DNA of 64,000 nt from Brachionus koreanus (taxonomy: Eukaryota > Rotifera > Eurotatoria > Ploima > Brachionidae), in assembly GCA_016987375.1 (NCBI GenBank), contig PJRA01000412.1, positions 2,252,526 through 2,316,525 on the forward strand, in the 5' to 3' direction. The notes under the pieces are model-generated. The model had not been told where the DNA came from. It did no database searches and worked only from the letters and a program-made list of their open reading frames with translations. The translations under genes were made by a program, and so were the position numbers. This document shows positions 22,130-33,461 of the stretch, piece after piece (position 1 is the stretch's first letter; every line of letters starts with the position of its first letter).

Positions 22130-23738
22130 ATGTCGGGTACCAATGCGTGCCAAACTAAATATCCCAAAGAATGGGAAAATTCTAAAATAAAATCTAAAAA
22201 TCAAACAGTGTCTGATGACGGAACACAATCGTTTTTCTGGCGAGCTCATACATTCACTGTACTGATTATTATGATTGTTGTTCTAGTTTACGAATGCTTG
22301 GTTGAGCAGCAAGTCCAAGACCAAAGCTACAATATTAAACGTGGATTAATTGCATGCGCGAGTTTTTTTGTTCTTTTTGGTGTTACCCAGACTCCCGATG
22401 GACCATTTATTAGACCTCATCCAGGTGAGACCAATTAATTCTGCTTCTAATTTTAAAAATTTATTTTATATTTTAGCTTTTTGGCGTTTGATTCTTTGTC
22501 TAAGTGTCTTATATGAGATAGCTTTGATTTATATTTTATTCCAAGTAAATTTTATTTTAAATAAATTAAAATCCAATTTTGATAATGTAAAAAATTTAGT
22601 CTGTTGACGATGCTAGACAATTGTTGACCCATTTAGATGCCAGTTTAGGAAAGCCTCTGCCTGAAAAAGACTATGGAGGAAGTTGTAAAATATATGATCC
22701 TGATAATTTAGAAAGTCCTTTTCATAATTTCTGGGTATGTTTTTTTTTTTTTTAAATTTTAGTATTTTTCAAGTATTTTTAATTTTTTAGGACAAAATGG
22801 ATGGTTTTGTACCAACTCATTTTTTTGGATGGTGGTTGAAAGTAAAAAAAATTCTAATGTTTTGTTTAAAAGAAATTTTTTAAGATTTTTTTTTATTATT
22901 AAGACCCTAATTTTGAGGGACTATTGGCTTTGTAATGTAATGAGCATTGGCTTCGAGCTTCTGGAATATTCTTTGCAGCATCAACTACCAAATTTTAGTG
23001 AATGTTGGTGGGATCACGTTAGTAACTTAAAAAAAAAACATTATAATATTAATTTTTTTTTAACTTTTTTAGTGGATCCTTGACTTTTTAGTATGCAACG
23101 GATTAGGTATCTATCTTGGCATGAAGACTTGCGAATATTTTGAAATGAAGCCTTACAATTGGAGAGGACTTTGGAATATACCGACATTCAAGGGAAAAAT
23201 AAAGCGTATTGTCACCCAATTTAGTCCGTACAGCTGGGTGTCATACGAATGGCGGCCCACATCAAGCTTAAAGAGATGGCTTTTCATGATTGTGCTTATT
23301 GTCTTATTTTTTATGGCTGAATTGGCCACATTTTATCTAAAGTTTATACTTTGGATACCACCTCCACATTTTTTGTGCTTGGGTCGTCTTATTTTTATGT
23401 GGCTTGTTGGTGCCGTCGCTATGAGAGAAAGCTTCGAATACCTTGATAACACGTAGGCTGAAATTTTTGATCTAAACATTTTTCAAAATTTATTTTTGCT
23501 TAGCTTGTGCAAAAAGATGGGAACTCAAACATGGGTTTGTATTGCCATCATAATGACTGAGTTATTAATTTGTCTAAAATTCGACTGGGAGACCGTAACC
23601 AAGCCGTTTCCGCCAGAGGTCGCATTCTGGTGGTACATATTTCTGAGCGCTTTAGTTACATGGACGATAGGTCAATTTTTGATTCGTCCATACTTTTGGC
23701 CTCAAGAAGCTGGTCAAGTTGAAAAAAAAAAGGAATGA
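22130..23738 (+). CDS. PTDSS2: Phosphatidylserine synthase (PTDSS2-like)
   Basis: Seven exons join in phase: 22130-22424, 22477-22544, 22600-22734, 22791-22841, 22904-23017, 23073-23452, 23504-23738, giving 425 residues, usual for the family. The enzyme exchanges the head group of a phospholipid for L-serine in the endoplasmic reticulum. Conserved blocks are unmistakable: [87 protein letters not shown] and [17 protein letters not shown]. Multiple membrane spans alternate with these blocks. The YNIKRGL and [12 protein letters not shown] segments resemble PTDSS2 (the phosphatidylethanolamine-using form) more than PTDSS1, though this is by eye. The ATG at 22130 follows no upstream in-frame ATG. 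Lys-rich C-terminus (EKKKE). Confidence 0.95.
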
Positions 23739-24205
23739 TTTAAAACACTTTTTTTTATCTGCAGCACGTAAAAATTCCTTTTGTTTTTGTTAAATGCCGG
23801 TTAGAAGATCTTTTTTTCATATATTTTATTTTGAATTATATCAAAAATTAGAATGTTTATTAATTAAAAGCTCTTTGAGCTTGAATTTAGCTCATATAGA
23901 ATATAGTTTTTTTGAAATGTTTTAAAAAATTTTTGGTCTATTTAAAAAATAAAAAATTAGCCATGAAAATTTTTTTAATAAATAAATAAAATTGAAAAAT
24001 GCTATCACTAATTCTCTAGGATTTAGAACAGTTACAACTAGCTTTATTAAGAATAAAACTAAATGGAGAAAAATAAGGAAATGGTATTTGGAAAAATTCA
24101 ATAAAAGTATTCAAGTAATTTAAAATGCTCCAGTTTCATGATGTTTATGACTAATAAAACAGCAAAGATGATATTTCATGATCAGTGTAAATGATTTTAA
24201 TGTAG
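23739..24205. other. 3' flank of PTDSS2-like gene
   Basis: AT-rich; several AATAAA-like hexamers (for example around 23946 and 23981) could serve polyadenylation. No further gene. Confidence 0.35.
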
Positions 24206-24760
24206 TCATGTAGTTGTAATAATAATAATAATAAAAAAAGTTATATTGAATGGGTTTTTAAACCCACTGTAATAGCTTGACAATTTAAGTTTATCCAATC
24301 TATTTTTAAATAGATTAATTGAATTTGAATCAATAGCTTCTTTTGGTAGTCTGTTCTGAGGCTCGATTAATAAAGAAATAGCTTCGCTGATAGCAAATAC
24401 CAATCAGTTGTCTCTCCAATGTTAAATCATGAAATATTGGACCTAGTCTTAGATCATTAAAAGAATTTTTTTTAAAATAAAATTGGATTGTACCAATTAA
24501 TTTAGCGAACTTGAACATTTGAATTAGATCTCTTCGATTTCTTCTCATTTCCAGTGTGTTTAAATTAAATTATTAGAAAAGAATATCCCAAAATCGCATT
24601 CTTCAATCTCACTCTTTAATTTCTTGTTTTTTAAGCTACTTTTATTGTGAGGATTTTCATCTCCAAAATGAAGTACTTTACACTTTTCCTCATTCAAAGC
24701 AAAAAACCAATCTTCTGTCCAGCTGTTAACCATTTCGGCTCTAAATCAAAATAGCAAACC
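24206..24760 (-). mobile_element. Relic of CR1/jockey-like retrotransposon 3' end
   Basis: Minus-strand frames give WFFALNEEKCKVLHFGDENP, MRRNRRDLIQMFKFAKLI, LTLERQLIGICYQRSYFF and NRLPKEAIDSNSINLFKNRL, the usual order of the post-palm region of a non-LTR reverse transcriptase. The element ends in an ATT-type trinucleotide run (about 24218-24232). Frame changes near 24400 and 24540 break it. A second, oppositely oriented reverse-transcriptase fragment begins about 560 bp away. Confidence 0.8.
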
Positions 24761-25320
24761 GTATCCTTTTAAATGATTTTTTTCATGGTATCGACATATT
24801 TGAAGATATAGATTAAAATCACATACAATATAACTAATTTAATTTATTTATCTTTTCATTTACATATTATATTATCATCATTATATTTTTTTCATTCCAA
24901 CTCTATTAAAAACTTTTTCAAAGGCAAAATTTATAACAACATACTAACAACTCATTAATTTTTGATTGAAGGAGCTCACGCTCGAAAGTCTTTAAATAAA
25001 CTTTTTAATAAATAATAACAATAATAATTCTAGTCTTATAAAATGGATATTGAATCTTTAAAAAGTCAGGTCTAGTTCAAAGCCATTTAAAACATGTAAA
25101 ACTGAACGAACGTATAAGAACTTTATTAAGGAATTATAAAAAAGAAAATTTTAATGATATTTTTAAAAAAATTTATCATTGATAATTAAGTATTGAATAT
25201 TTTATTTTTTTATTATAATGTGATGACTTTAATGAACAAATTATTTTCAATTTCTGGCTTTTTTGACACTATTTATTTTTTTTACTTATTTAATTTGATT
25301 TAATTATTTTGGAAAAAGAA
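24761..25320. other. AT-rich spacer between two retrotransposon fragments
   Basis: No clear coding frame; it may contain more diverged retrotransposon sequence. Confidence 0.3.
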
Positions 25321-26285
25321 ATGATATTAATAACTATAGGGGTATTAGTGTTCTGCCACCAATATCAAAAATCTTTGAACGGTTACTAGCATCTCAAATA
25401 TCAAAGTATTTCGAAACCAACAAGATTTTTTTCTCAGGACAACATGGTTTCAGGAAAAATTTTTCTTGTGAAACTGCTCTACATGAGCTAATTTCTGATT
25501 TAAACGAAATTCGAGATAAAAAATCAATAGCTATTTTGCTTTTTAAAAAAGCGTTTGATACTGTAGATACTGATCTATTACTTTCAAAGTTGTTTCATTA
25601 TGGTTTTGATAATACCAGTTTGAACCTAATAAGGAATTATTTTTTTAATCGAAGTCAAATTGTAAAAATAGGAAAATATCGATCAGGAGTTGAGAAGATC
25701 AAGTTAGGTGTACCGCAAGGTTCCGTTCTCGGCCCATTATTCTTCCTTATTTTTATAAATGACTTGCCAATGTATTTAACTAATCTTAAATCGAAATTAT
25801 TTGCTGATGATACAACAATTTATTCTGATCACTTTAATCTTGAGGATTTAACAACAGAATTTTTTCGAAATATTCGCCGTCTCTTTGAATGGTGTAACTT
25901 TAATCGTATAGATATCAATTGGTCAAAGACTTTTTGTATGTTTATTACAAACAAACAAGTTAAAATACCTGAATATCTTATACTTGAAGGTATTAAAATT
26001 GAAGTGATCACGAAATATAAACTACTTGGAGTAACTATTGATTCAAAACTAGAATTTGGCCAACATGTAAGTGAATTTCGGAAGCTTATTAACTATAGAC
26101 TCTTTTCAATTAAAAAACTTTTTTATTTGTCTTTTTCAGTAAAAGTTCAATTTTTAAAACTTTTATCCTTCCTTATTTTGATTATTGTCTTTCTTTAAGT
26201 ATTTACTTTCACAAGTCTAGTATTCAAAGACTAGCTAATTGTTATTATCTTTGTTTATTTAAGCTGTTTAATTTTAAATTTTCAT
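25321..26285 (+). mobile_element. Reverse-transcriptase fragment of a CR1/jockey-like element, running into a gap
   Basis: A single frame runs from about 25321 (NNYRGISVLPPISKIFERLL, SGQHGFRKNFSCETALHEL) through KKAFDTVDTDLLLSKL, GVPQGSVLGPLFFLIFINDL and LFADDTTIY (the catalytic x-A-D-D motif) to YKLLGVTIDSKLEFGQHV. The motif A position that normally reads LDFxKAFD is LLFKKAFD, so one catalytic aspartate is absent. A frame shift near 26170 is needed to continue into KSSIQRLANCYYLCLFKLF, which then enters the N gap. The copy is therefore probably inactive. Confidence 0.88.
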
Positions 26286-26691
26286 NNNNNNNNNNNNNNN
26301 NNNNNNNNNNNNNNNNNNNNNNNNNNNNNNNNNNNNNNNNNNNNNNNNNNNNNNNNNNNNNNNNNNNNNNNNNNNNNNNNNNNNNNNNNNNNNNNNNNNN
26401 NNNNNNNNNNNNNNNNNNNNNNNNNNNNNNNNNNNNNNNNNNNNNNNNNNNNNNNNNNNNNNNNNNNNNNNNNNNNNNNNNNNNNNNNNNNNNNNNNNNN
26501 NNNNNNNNNNNNNNNNNNNNNNNNNNNNNNNNNNNNNNNNNNNNNNNNNNNNNNNNNNNNNNNNNNNNNNNNNNNNNNNNNNNNNNNNNNNNNNNNNNNN
26601 NNNNNNNNNNNNNNNNNNNNNNNNNNNNNNNNNNNNNNNNNNNNNNNNNNNNNNNNNNNNNNNNNNNNNNNNNNNNNNNNNNNNNNNNNNN
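26286..26691. other. Assembly gap (406 N)
   Basis: A run of N inside the retrotransposon copy. The repeat probably caused the break. The sequence directly after it (to about 26800) is consistent with the end of the same element but too short to prove it. Confidence 0.99.
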
Positions 26692-26799
26692 TTCCATGAT
26701 AAAATTATTATGGAGCCCTTAACTTAAAAAGTTAACTGGTAAACATATACCAGATAGACGATTGTCTTTTTTAACTTTTGTTCACATTTAATAAATAAA

Positions 26800-27483
26800 T
26801 AAAATAACTAAATTTTGACGTTAGGTAATTTGAACATTTCCCAACCATATCTAACTGTATTTGTAATTTCATTGTTTTTAACTTTTATCAACAGTGTCAC
26901 CAAATTTTATCAGGAGTATACCTGTTCCAAAATAATTTATTCAAATTTTGAAGCTAGAAAAATTTTAACAACTTAAATATTTTACTTTTTTAATTTTTTG
27001 TTTAATTTTACTAAAAAATTCTTCAAAAAAGAGCTGTTTTATGGGTATAATTATTTTTTGAAGTTATGATAAAATTTATTTCCTGATAAATCATGAAACT
27101 AAATTTAAAGTTGAAATAAATTTGTGTTCAACTAGATGAAATTTGATTTAATATGTGTTAATATGTGTTCGAACAAAAATTTTGAATTTGATCAAAGCTT
27201 ACAAAAGTAATTAACAGATTAAAATTTTTAAAATTAGTCAATATAAGCAATAAATATTTAAAACATCAATTTTGAATTATTATGATAAAAAAATCTAAAT
27301 TTCTTAACAATTCAACTGATCCAAGTTAATCTAATTTATGACTCATCAATTTGATTAATAAAGTTTTTTGTTTATATCATTTTTCGATCACCAAATCAAT
27401 AGCAAAAAGAGTTTTTAATTAATATTTATTTTGAATCTAAAATTTTTAAGTTTGATCTTTAAAAAATTTTAATTATATTATAT
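26800..27483. other. Intergenic, AT-rich, 3' of NDUFS2
   Basis: No gene is supported. It should include the NDUFS2 3' untranslated region (minus strand). Confidence 0.4.
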
Positions 27484-30400
27484 TTATCTATCAATTTCTC
27501 CAAATACAATATCCATGGTACCAATGATAGCAACAACGTCAGCAATCATGTGATTTTTAGCAATCTTGTCCATAGCAGCCTAATTAAATAACTAATAATA
27601 ACTAAGAATTTTATAATCAAATTTTACCAAATGAGGAAAACCAGGAGCTCTTATGTAGCATCTGTATGGTCGACTAGTACCATCTGATACCAAATAAACT
27701 CCCATTTCTCCCTTAGGTGCTTCAATTGCAGTATATGTAGCCCCAGGAGGTACCTGATAGCCTTCAGTGAAAAGTTTGAAATGATGAATCAAAGATTCCA
27801 TTGATTCCTTAAATTATCAAGTAATTAAATTGAATAAAATTATTTTCAAAAAATTAATTGCCTTCATTTCAGCTCTTTTTGGTGGGACAACTTTGTGATC
27901 ATCAGTTCTAATATCTCCGGCAGGCATTTTATTCAAACATTGTTCTATTATTCTCAAGCTTTGTCTCATTTCTTCCATTCTGACCAAATAACGATCATAC
28001 GTATCACCATTGGTACCAACAGGAATATCAAATTCTACCTTATCATAGGCATCATAAGGCTGAGCCTTTCTCAAGTCCCATTTAATTCCAGAACCTCGCA
28101 GCATGACACCACTAAAACCAAGATTTAGTGCGTCTTCAGCAGTAACTGTTCCAATTCCAATTGTTCGTGCTCTCCATATTCTATTAGTCGAAACCATGTC
28201 TTCAACTTCGTCTAGACGCTGGCCAAAGTGATTAATAAAGTGATAAATATCGTCCATCAGACCAATTGGCAAATCAAAAGCAACTCCACCTGGACGAACA
28301 TAAGCTGCATGGAGACGAGCTCCAGAAACTCTTTCGTAAAACTCCATCATCTTTTCTCTTTCTTCGAAAAGATAGAAATATGGTGTTAGAGCACCCATGT
28401 CAAGAGTATGTGTACCGACAGCCATCAAATGATTCAATATTCGAGTTATTTCGGCAAACATGGCTTTTAAATTTCATAAATATTAAAAATTTTTAGAAAA
28501 AATTAATTTTATAGTAAAATAATACTTCTTATAAATTTTGCTCTTTCCGGAACTTCTATTCTTAGCAGGTTTTCAACAGCTAAAGAATAAACTTGCTCAT
28601 TTGTCATCATACTAACGTAATCCAAACGATCGAAATAAGGCAAAGCCTACAAAAAGAGACAATATGTAATTTTTTTGTAAACATTTTATAATTCACATGA
28701 ACTTAATAGAAATTTTTCAATTTTTTATTCTAATATAATTTAGATTTTAAATTTTTATCCAATTCATAAGGCAAATTATTTTTTTTAATTTAAAACCAAA
28801 ATAAATAGGCCTAATAGTATTGTTAAAATTTCTGATTTTTGATTAAGATTTAAATTTTTTTTAAATGCAGTATTTGGAATATGCCAAAACTTTTGATATT
28901 CAAAAGACTTAAGATACTGGGATTGATAACGTCAGAAGAATGTTATGACATTAACAGACGAAATACATAAAATCTTTATTTATTTAAACCTAAATTAAAT
29001 TAATAATTATTAGTTTAAGTAGCATTATAACCATTCTATTTCTTTTTTGTTAATAGAACTTTTACATTAAGCTTCTAACTTAAAATAGGCATCATTCCTT
29101 TTCTTATTGATCGGCTAACATATATACTGGATTGAATACAAAATTTTTATTTAAAATTTAACTATAATTTAACAATAATTTGTTAAATTCAAAATAATTA
29201 AATACATTAATTAAAACTTTAATTAAGAGAAAAAAATTTTTTAAATAATTAAATTAATTTTTATATTTTAATTTCAAAAATAAAAAAAAATTAATTTAAA
29301 TCGAAAATAAAGAATTCATATGAAAAAAAATTCAAGTCAAGTCAAATAACTTGACTTTTGCTAAATGACTTATAAGCAACTCTGATTATAATTTGCTTAA
29401 AAACTGTTCAAAAGCTGTTAAAACAGGGCGTCTCCTATCACTGCTTTTTGGGAAAATAAATCCAATTCATTTATTGCTACTACTAATTATCAGCTGATAA
29501 AATTAGAAGCAAAATCATCGATTCAAAAAGCAATTTAGAAAAAGTAAAGCGATCACTTTTAGTAAACATACTTAAAAATAAATGAGAAAAACTTCATTTT
29601 GAGGCTCTCCTTGGGAAATCAAAAAAAATTAGAAATACAAAAATAAAATTCTGATGATTTGAACGAAAAAATAACTGATAAAAAATACCTAAAATAAAAC
29701 TTGAAACTACAAACAATGTAGCTAATAATTTTTAATTTCAATTTCTAAAAAACTAAAAAAATTTTAAAAATTCTGAAATATTTACCAAATTTTAAAAAAT
29801 AAATTTTTTTTTTTTTTTCTATTTTTTAATTAGATATAATTTAATAGAAAGTCATTTTATCATTCAAACACTTTTTTGATGCAAAAAATTTTTAAATTTT
29901 CTTTTGATAATTTTAGACAATTTAAAGTTAAAAAAATATAAAATTTACCTGAGTGTATGTTTTATATTCGATCAATTTTTCAGTACCACGATGCAGGAGA
30001 CCAATATGAGGATCAGATCTTCTTACCAGCTAAATGAATAGATGAAAGATTGAAAATAAACTTAATTTGAAAATAAGTACCTCTCCGTCTAATTCTAAGA
30101 CTAAACGCAAGACACCGTGTGCAGCCGGATGCTGTGGACCAAAATTAAGTATAACATTCTGACCGACTGATGAGTTAATTTTTTCTGTCCCAAAAACTGA
30201 TATAAAAATTAATTTTACTAATTTTTTAAAAGCTAAAAATATACAATTAGCCGGTATTTGTTTCCATTTAGAAGCAGTTTCATCGTTTGCCAATAAAATC
30301 TGTTCTTCGTTTGATTTAAATTCAGCTGGTTCACCATGATACGATTTTGATCTTTTTAATTAATTTAATCATTTTTTTTTTCAAAAAAAAACTGGAAACT

Positions 30401-30533
30401 AAAAAAACCTTTTTTGTTGAGATAGAACGCTATTCAATGGCAAAGTTGAGTTAATGTTTGCTTTAATAGAAGAATTAAGTACATTTTTAACAGCTTTTCT
30501 TCCCAAGAAGGCCAATTGAATCGATTTTGACAT
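27484..30533 (-). CDS. NDUFS2: NADH:ubiquinone oxidoreductase 49 kDa subunit (complex I)
   Basis: Eight exons on the minus strand join in phase: 30533-30409, 30351-30245, 30196-30081, 30029-29949, 28646-28526, 28463-27862, 27807-27628, 27579-27484, giving 475 residues. The protein is a core subunit of the peripheral arm of complex I and helps to form the ubiquinone site. Residues 1 to about 45 are basic, Ser-rich and fit a mitochondrial presequence ([19 protein letters not shown]). Hallmarks: [78 protein letters not shown], and the conserved ending FGEIDR. The fourth intron is 1.3 kb while others are about 50 bp. The sixth intron (27808-27861) starts with GC, not GT, and contains no alternative GT on that strand. 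Divergent from V-ATPase subunit F. Confidence 0.97.
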
Positions 30534-31479
30534 TTTGACCTGTTTTAAAACATCAAAATAATTAATTGATCACTAGAAAACAATATTTAAAAGTAAAAAA
30601 AATTGGAATCTGATGCGTTTTTTTATGTAATAAAATTGTTAAATAATTTTGCATTTTTTTTAGCACAAAATTTTCAATTAGTTTGAATATATAGCTTAGT
30701 TTTTGAAAAAAAAATAAATTATAGTTTATTTGTGCATAAAATAAGATTTTTTAAGCAAAGTTTTTTCTTCAATTATTTTTTCTATTAAAAAAATTGTCTT
30801 TTATTTTTTTCTTAAAAATTTTATTTTTAGATTTTTAGTTTAATTTTAAATTAAAAATGATTATGATTTAAAATAAATTTCTATTTTATAAAAACAATTT
30901 TTCTATGTCTAAAGACAGTAATTTTTTTTGATATTCTTTTTGTAAACGAATTCAAGATATTTTGTTTTAAAATGTAATAAAATACAGTTAATTAACTTAT
31001 ATACGACTTTTAGATCCATATTTGCTTATTATTTATTAAGATTTATTAAATTTGACTTTTTGTTTTTTAATTTTAAAAACCGAGTTAACTTTAATAATAA
31101 AAAATTCAAATTATTTTGGAATAAATCCTTTTAAGAAAAAAGCAAAATTTTTTGGATTCTTAGTTCTAAATTTTTAATTCTTTTGGCCATATTCAACTAA
31201 AATATTGAATTGATCAAAGATAAAACTTGATTAAAGGTTAAGTTTATTAGGAAAATAAAATTCAAAAAAAAATTTTAATAATAAATTTTCTTTTATAAAG
31301 CATTATAAAGACATCAATTCGTTTAATTATCAAACAAAATTTACTATCTTTTTTTATGATTTATTCTTACATCTTCTAACCAAAATTTATCACAACACTG
31401 GAATAATAACTAGTTTTCTAAGCTATAAACTTAAAAAAAAATACAATATTTTAGAATTAATTTTATAAAATTTTATAAA
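30534..31479. other. Divergent intergenic region between NDUFS2 and ATP6V1F
   Basis: About 0.95 kb separates the two start codons. It is AT-rich, with no coding frame. It probably carries both promoters. I see no defined element. Confidence 0.4.
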
Positions 31480-32000
31480 ATGAGTAATATTAAAGGAAAA
31501 TTGATCGCTGTGATCGGTGATGAGGTAAATTGTGAGAAATATTTTTAGAAAAATTATAACATTTTCAAAATTTAGGACACAGTTATCGGATTTTTAATGT
31601 CTGGATCAGGCGAATTGAATAAATCAAGACAACCAAATTATTTCATCTATGACAAAAGTAAGAATATACTCAAAAGTATTCTAAATTAAAAACCTTAAAA
31701 AAATTTATTTCTTAAGATACGTCACTAGCTGAATTAGAAGAAGCTATTAAAAGTTTTATAAACCGAGATGATATAGCTGTATTATTAATTGTTCAATACG
31801 TTGCTGATATGGTTCGTCATTTGATTGATAATCATACCAAGATAACTCCAGCAATTTTGGAGATTCCAAGTAAAGAGCATGCCTATGATCCATCCAAAGA
31901 TTTTATTCTTAAAAGGGCTCAGGTAAAATAAAACTTTCCATTTTGATTTATTTGTTATTTTCAATTTAAGAAAATGTTTTCTGCTGATGATTTTAAATAA
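31480..32000 (+). CDS. ATP6V1F: V-type proton ATPase subunit F
   Basis: Four exons join in phase: 31480-31524, 31576-31657, 31717-31922, 31971-32000, giving 120 residues, the normal size of this small subunit. It is part of the central rotor stalk of the V1 sector that couples ATP hydrolysis to proton pumping in endosomes, lysosomes and other membranes. The N-terminus (GKLIAVIGDEDTVIGFLMSG) and the segments LLIVQYVADMVRHLID, ITPAILEIPSKEHAYDP and DFILKRAQKMFS are diagnostic. The last exon encodes only nine residues plus stop. All introns are about 50-60 bp. It starts at the only ATG ahead of the conserved N-terminal strand. Confidence 0.96.
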
Positions 32001-32395
32001 GATGTTGCATTGAAACTGGTACATTTTAAAAATTCAGATTCAATTAATGTTTTTAATTTATTATTTGTATCCTAATTATAGAATTTTCCGATTGTAAAAT
32101 TTGATATTTTCATTTCGTCATATTCCATATTTTTCTTAGTCTTAGATGATTAAAATTTTCAATACCTAAATAAAAAATTCATAAAACTTAAAATAAATTT
32201 ATATTTTTTTTTTATTAATTATTAAATGCAGAGTTGTTTAAGTCACAATTCTTAAATCAAGTCAAAATAAAGTCGATTTGTAGCGACTTGTAATGATGAT
32301 TTTCCAACAAGTAAAAGTCATGACTTTTAAAATTAAAAATTTTGAAATCTAAGTCTCGACTTTAACTTTTCACTGATTTGTTAAGACTTTTTTCC
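32001..32395. other. 3' flank of ATP6V1F
   Basis: AT-rich; contains short repeats of CAAGTCA/GACTT type around 32240-32395. No gene. Confidence 0.35.
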
Positions 32396-32731
32396 TTACC
32401 ACATTCCCTCGTTCGATTATGCTGCACCACAAATTAAAACACGTCTTTGGATAATGCACCAAAGTACATCTCGCCCGTGCTATAACGTTGTTAACTTTAT
32501 TTTTTATTAAAAAATTATTTTTTATTTTTTACTTTAAAATCATGTCTTGATGACGCATTAAACTAAGGCTTTCAGTGTTTGATGCGGACCTAAACGCGTG
32601 ATTACGCTATTAGAGCATGCGTTCAAAGTTAACAACATTATAGCATGGTCGAGATGTACTTTACATGTGCATGGTCCAAAGACGTGTTTTAACTTGTAGT
32701 GCAGCATAATCGAACGAGGGAATACGGTACT
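32396..32731. mobile_element. MITE-like palindromic element, about 336 bp with ~100 bp terminal inverted repeats
   Basis: The left arm runs from TTACCACATTCCCTCGTTCG through ATTATGCTGCA, AAAACACGTCTTTGG, AAGTACATCTCG and GTTGTTAACTTT. The right arm carries the complementary series in reverse order and ends CGAACGAGGGAATACGGTA. The inner part shows no coding capacity. The ends match a shorter element at 51596. The 60-codon open frame on the minus strand here is only the arm itself. The source transposon is not identifiable from this copy. Confidence 0.88.
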
Positions 32732-33461
32732 TTTATACAAGTATGATTTAATAAAAGAATTTTTTTTGATTTTGATAATATTTTGAATTTTTTTAATTTT
32801 AATTGATTAATCTAAAGAGTTGATAAATTAATGGTCTTACTTTCACTTATTTTTTTCTGATTATTTTGCTCTCAAATTGCAAAGAATTATGTTGTCATTA
32901 AAAAATTAGATTCGTGAGACCCCCTTACACTTTCTGAAAAAGATCCTTACAATAGGACTACTTTTTTAGAATTTTATTTAGTACTCGAAGGCCGGAGAAG
33001 TCTTTTGAACCCTTTTTGTTACTTTCTACATTTGTTTTTATTCAATAAATGTAATCAGTTTTTTTTTCAATCACATATTAAATCAAAAATATAATAAGAT
33101 TATTTAATTTTTATTACATAAAATTTTTTTTTCATTGTAAAAAAAGTAAAAAAAAGAGTCAAATAAAATAGGTAGATAAATCCCTTCAGTGTTAAAAAAA
33201 GGACTCAGTTAGATTCCTGCTTGATGTTAAAGTGTTAGTATGATGATATAATTAAAATTCAAGCAGGGGCCTACAAGTAATAAAAATAAATTTTTTCTCG
33301 GTCTCACCAGAAAAAAATTTAATCTTTATTTAATTTTGAATATAGAACAAGCTCAATTCACTTTTTTATTATTTTTTTAAAATATTTTATTTAAATTAAA
33401 AAAAAAATGTTTACTATAAAAAATAACAAAAAATGTATGTATAATTAGTAAATTTATATAT
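32732..33461. other. Intergenic, AT-rich
   Basis: No gene. A 9-bp inverted repeat (CCTGCTTGA/TCAAGCAGG, about 33210-33270) is present but its interior pairs poorly. The 3' untranslated region of the downstream minus-strand transporter probably lies at its right edge. Confidence 0.35.

Noticed and set aside
26245..26697. 150-codon frame
   Set aside because: Consists almost only of N; an artefact of the gap.
27895..28496. Plus-strand frames inside NDUFS2
   Set aside because: Antisense shadows of the conserved coding exon.
33205..33275. CCTGCTTGA/TCAAGCAGG inverted repeat as a microRNA hairpin
   Set aside because: Only nine base pairs; the interior does not pair convincingly.
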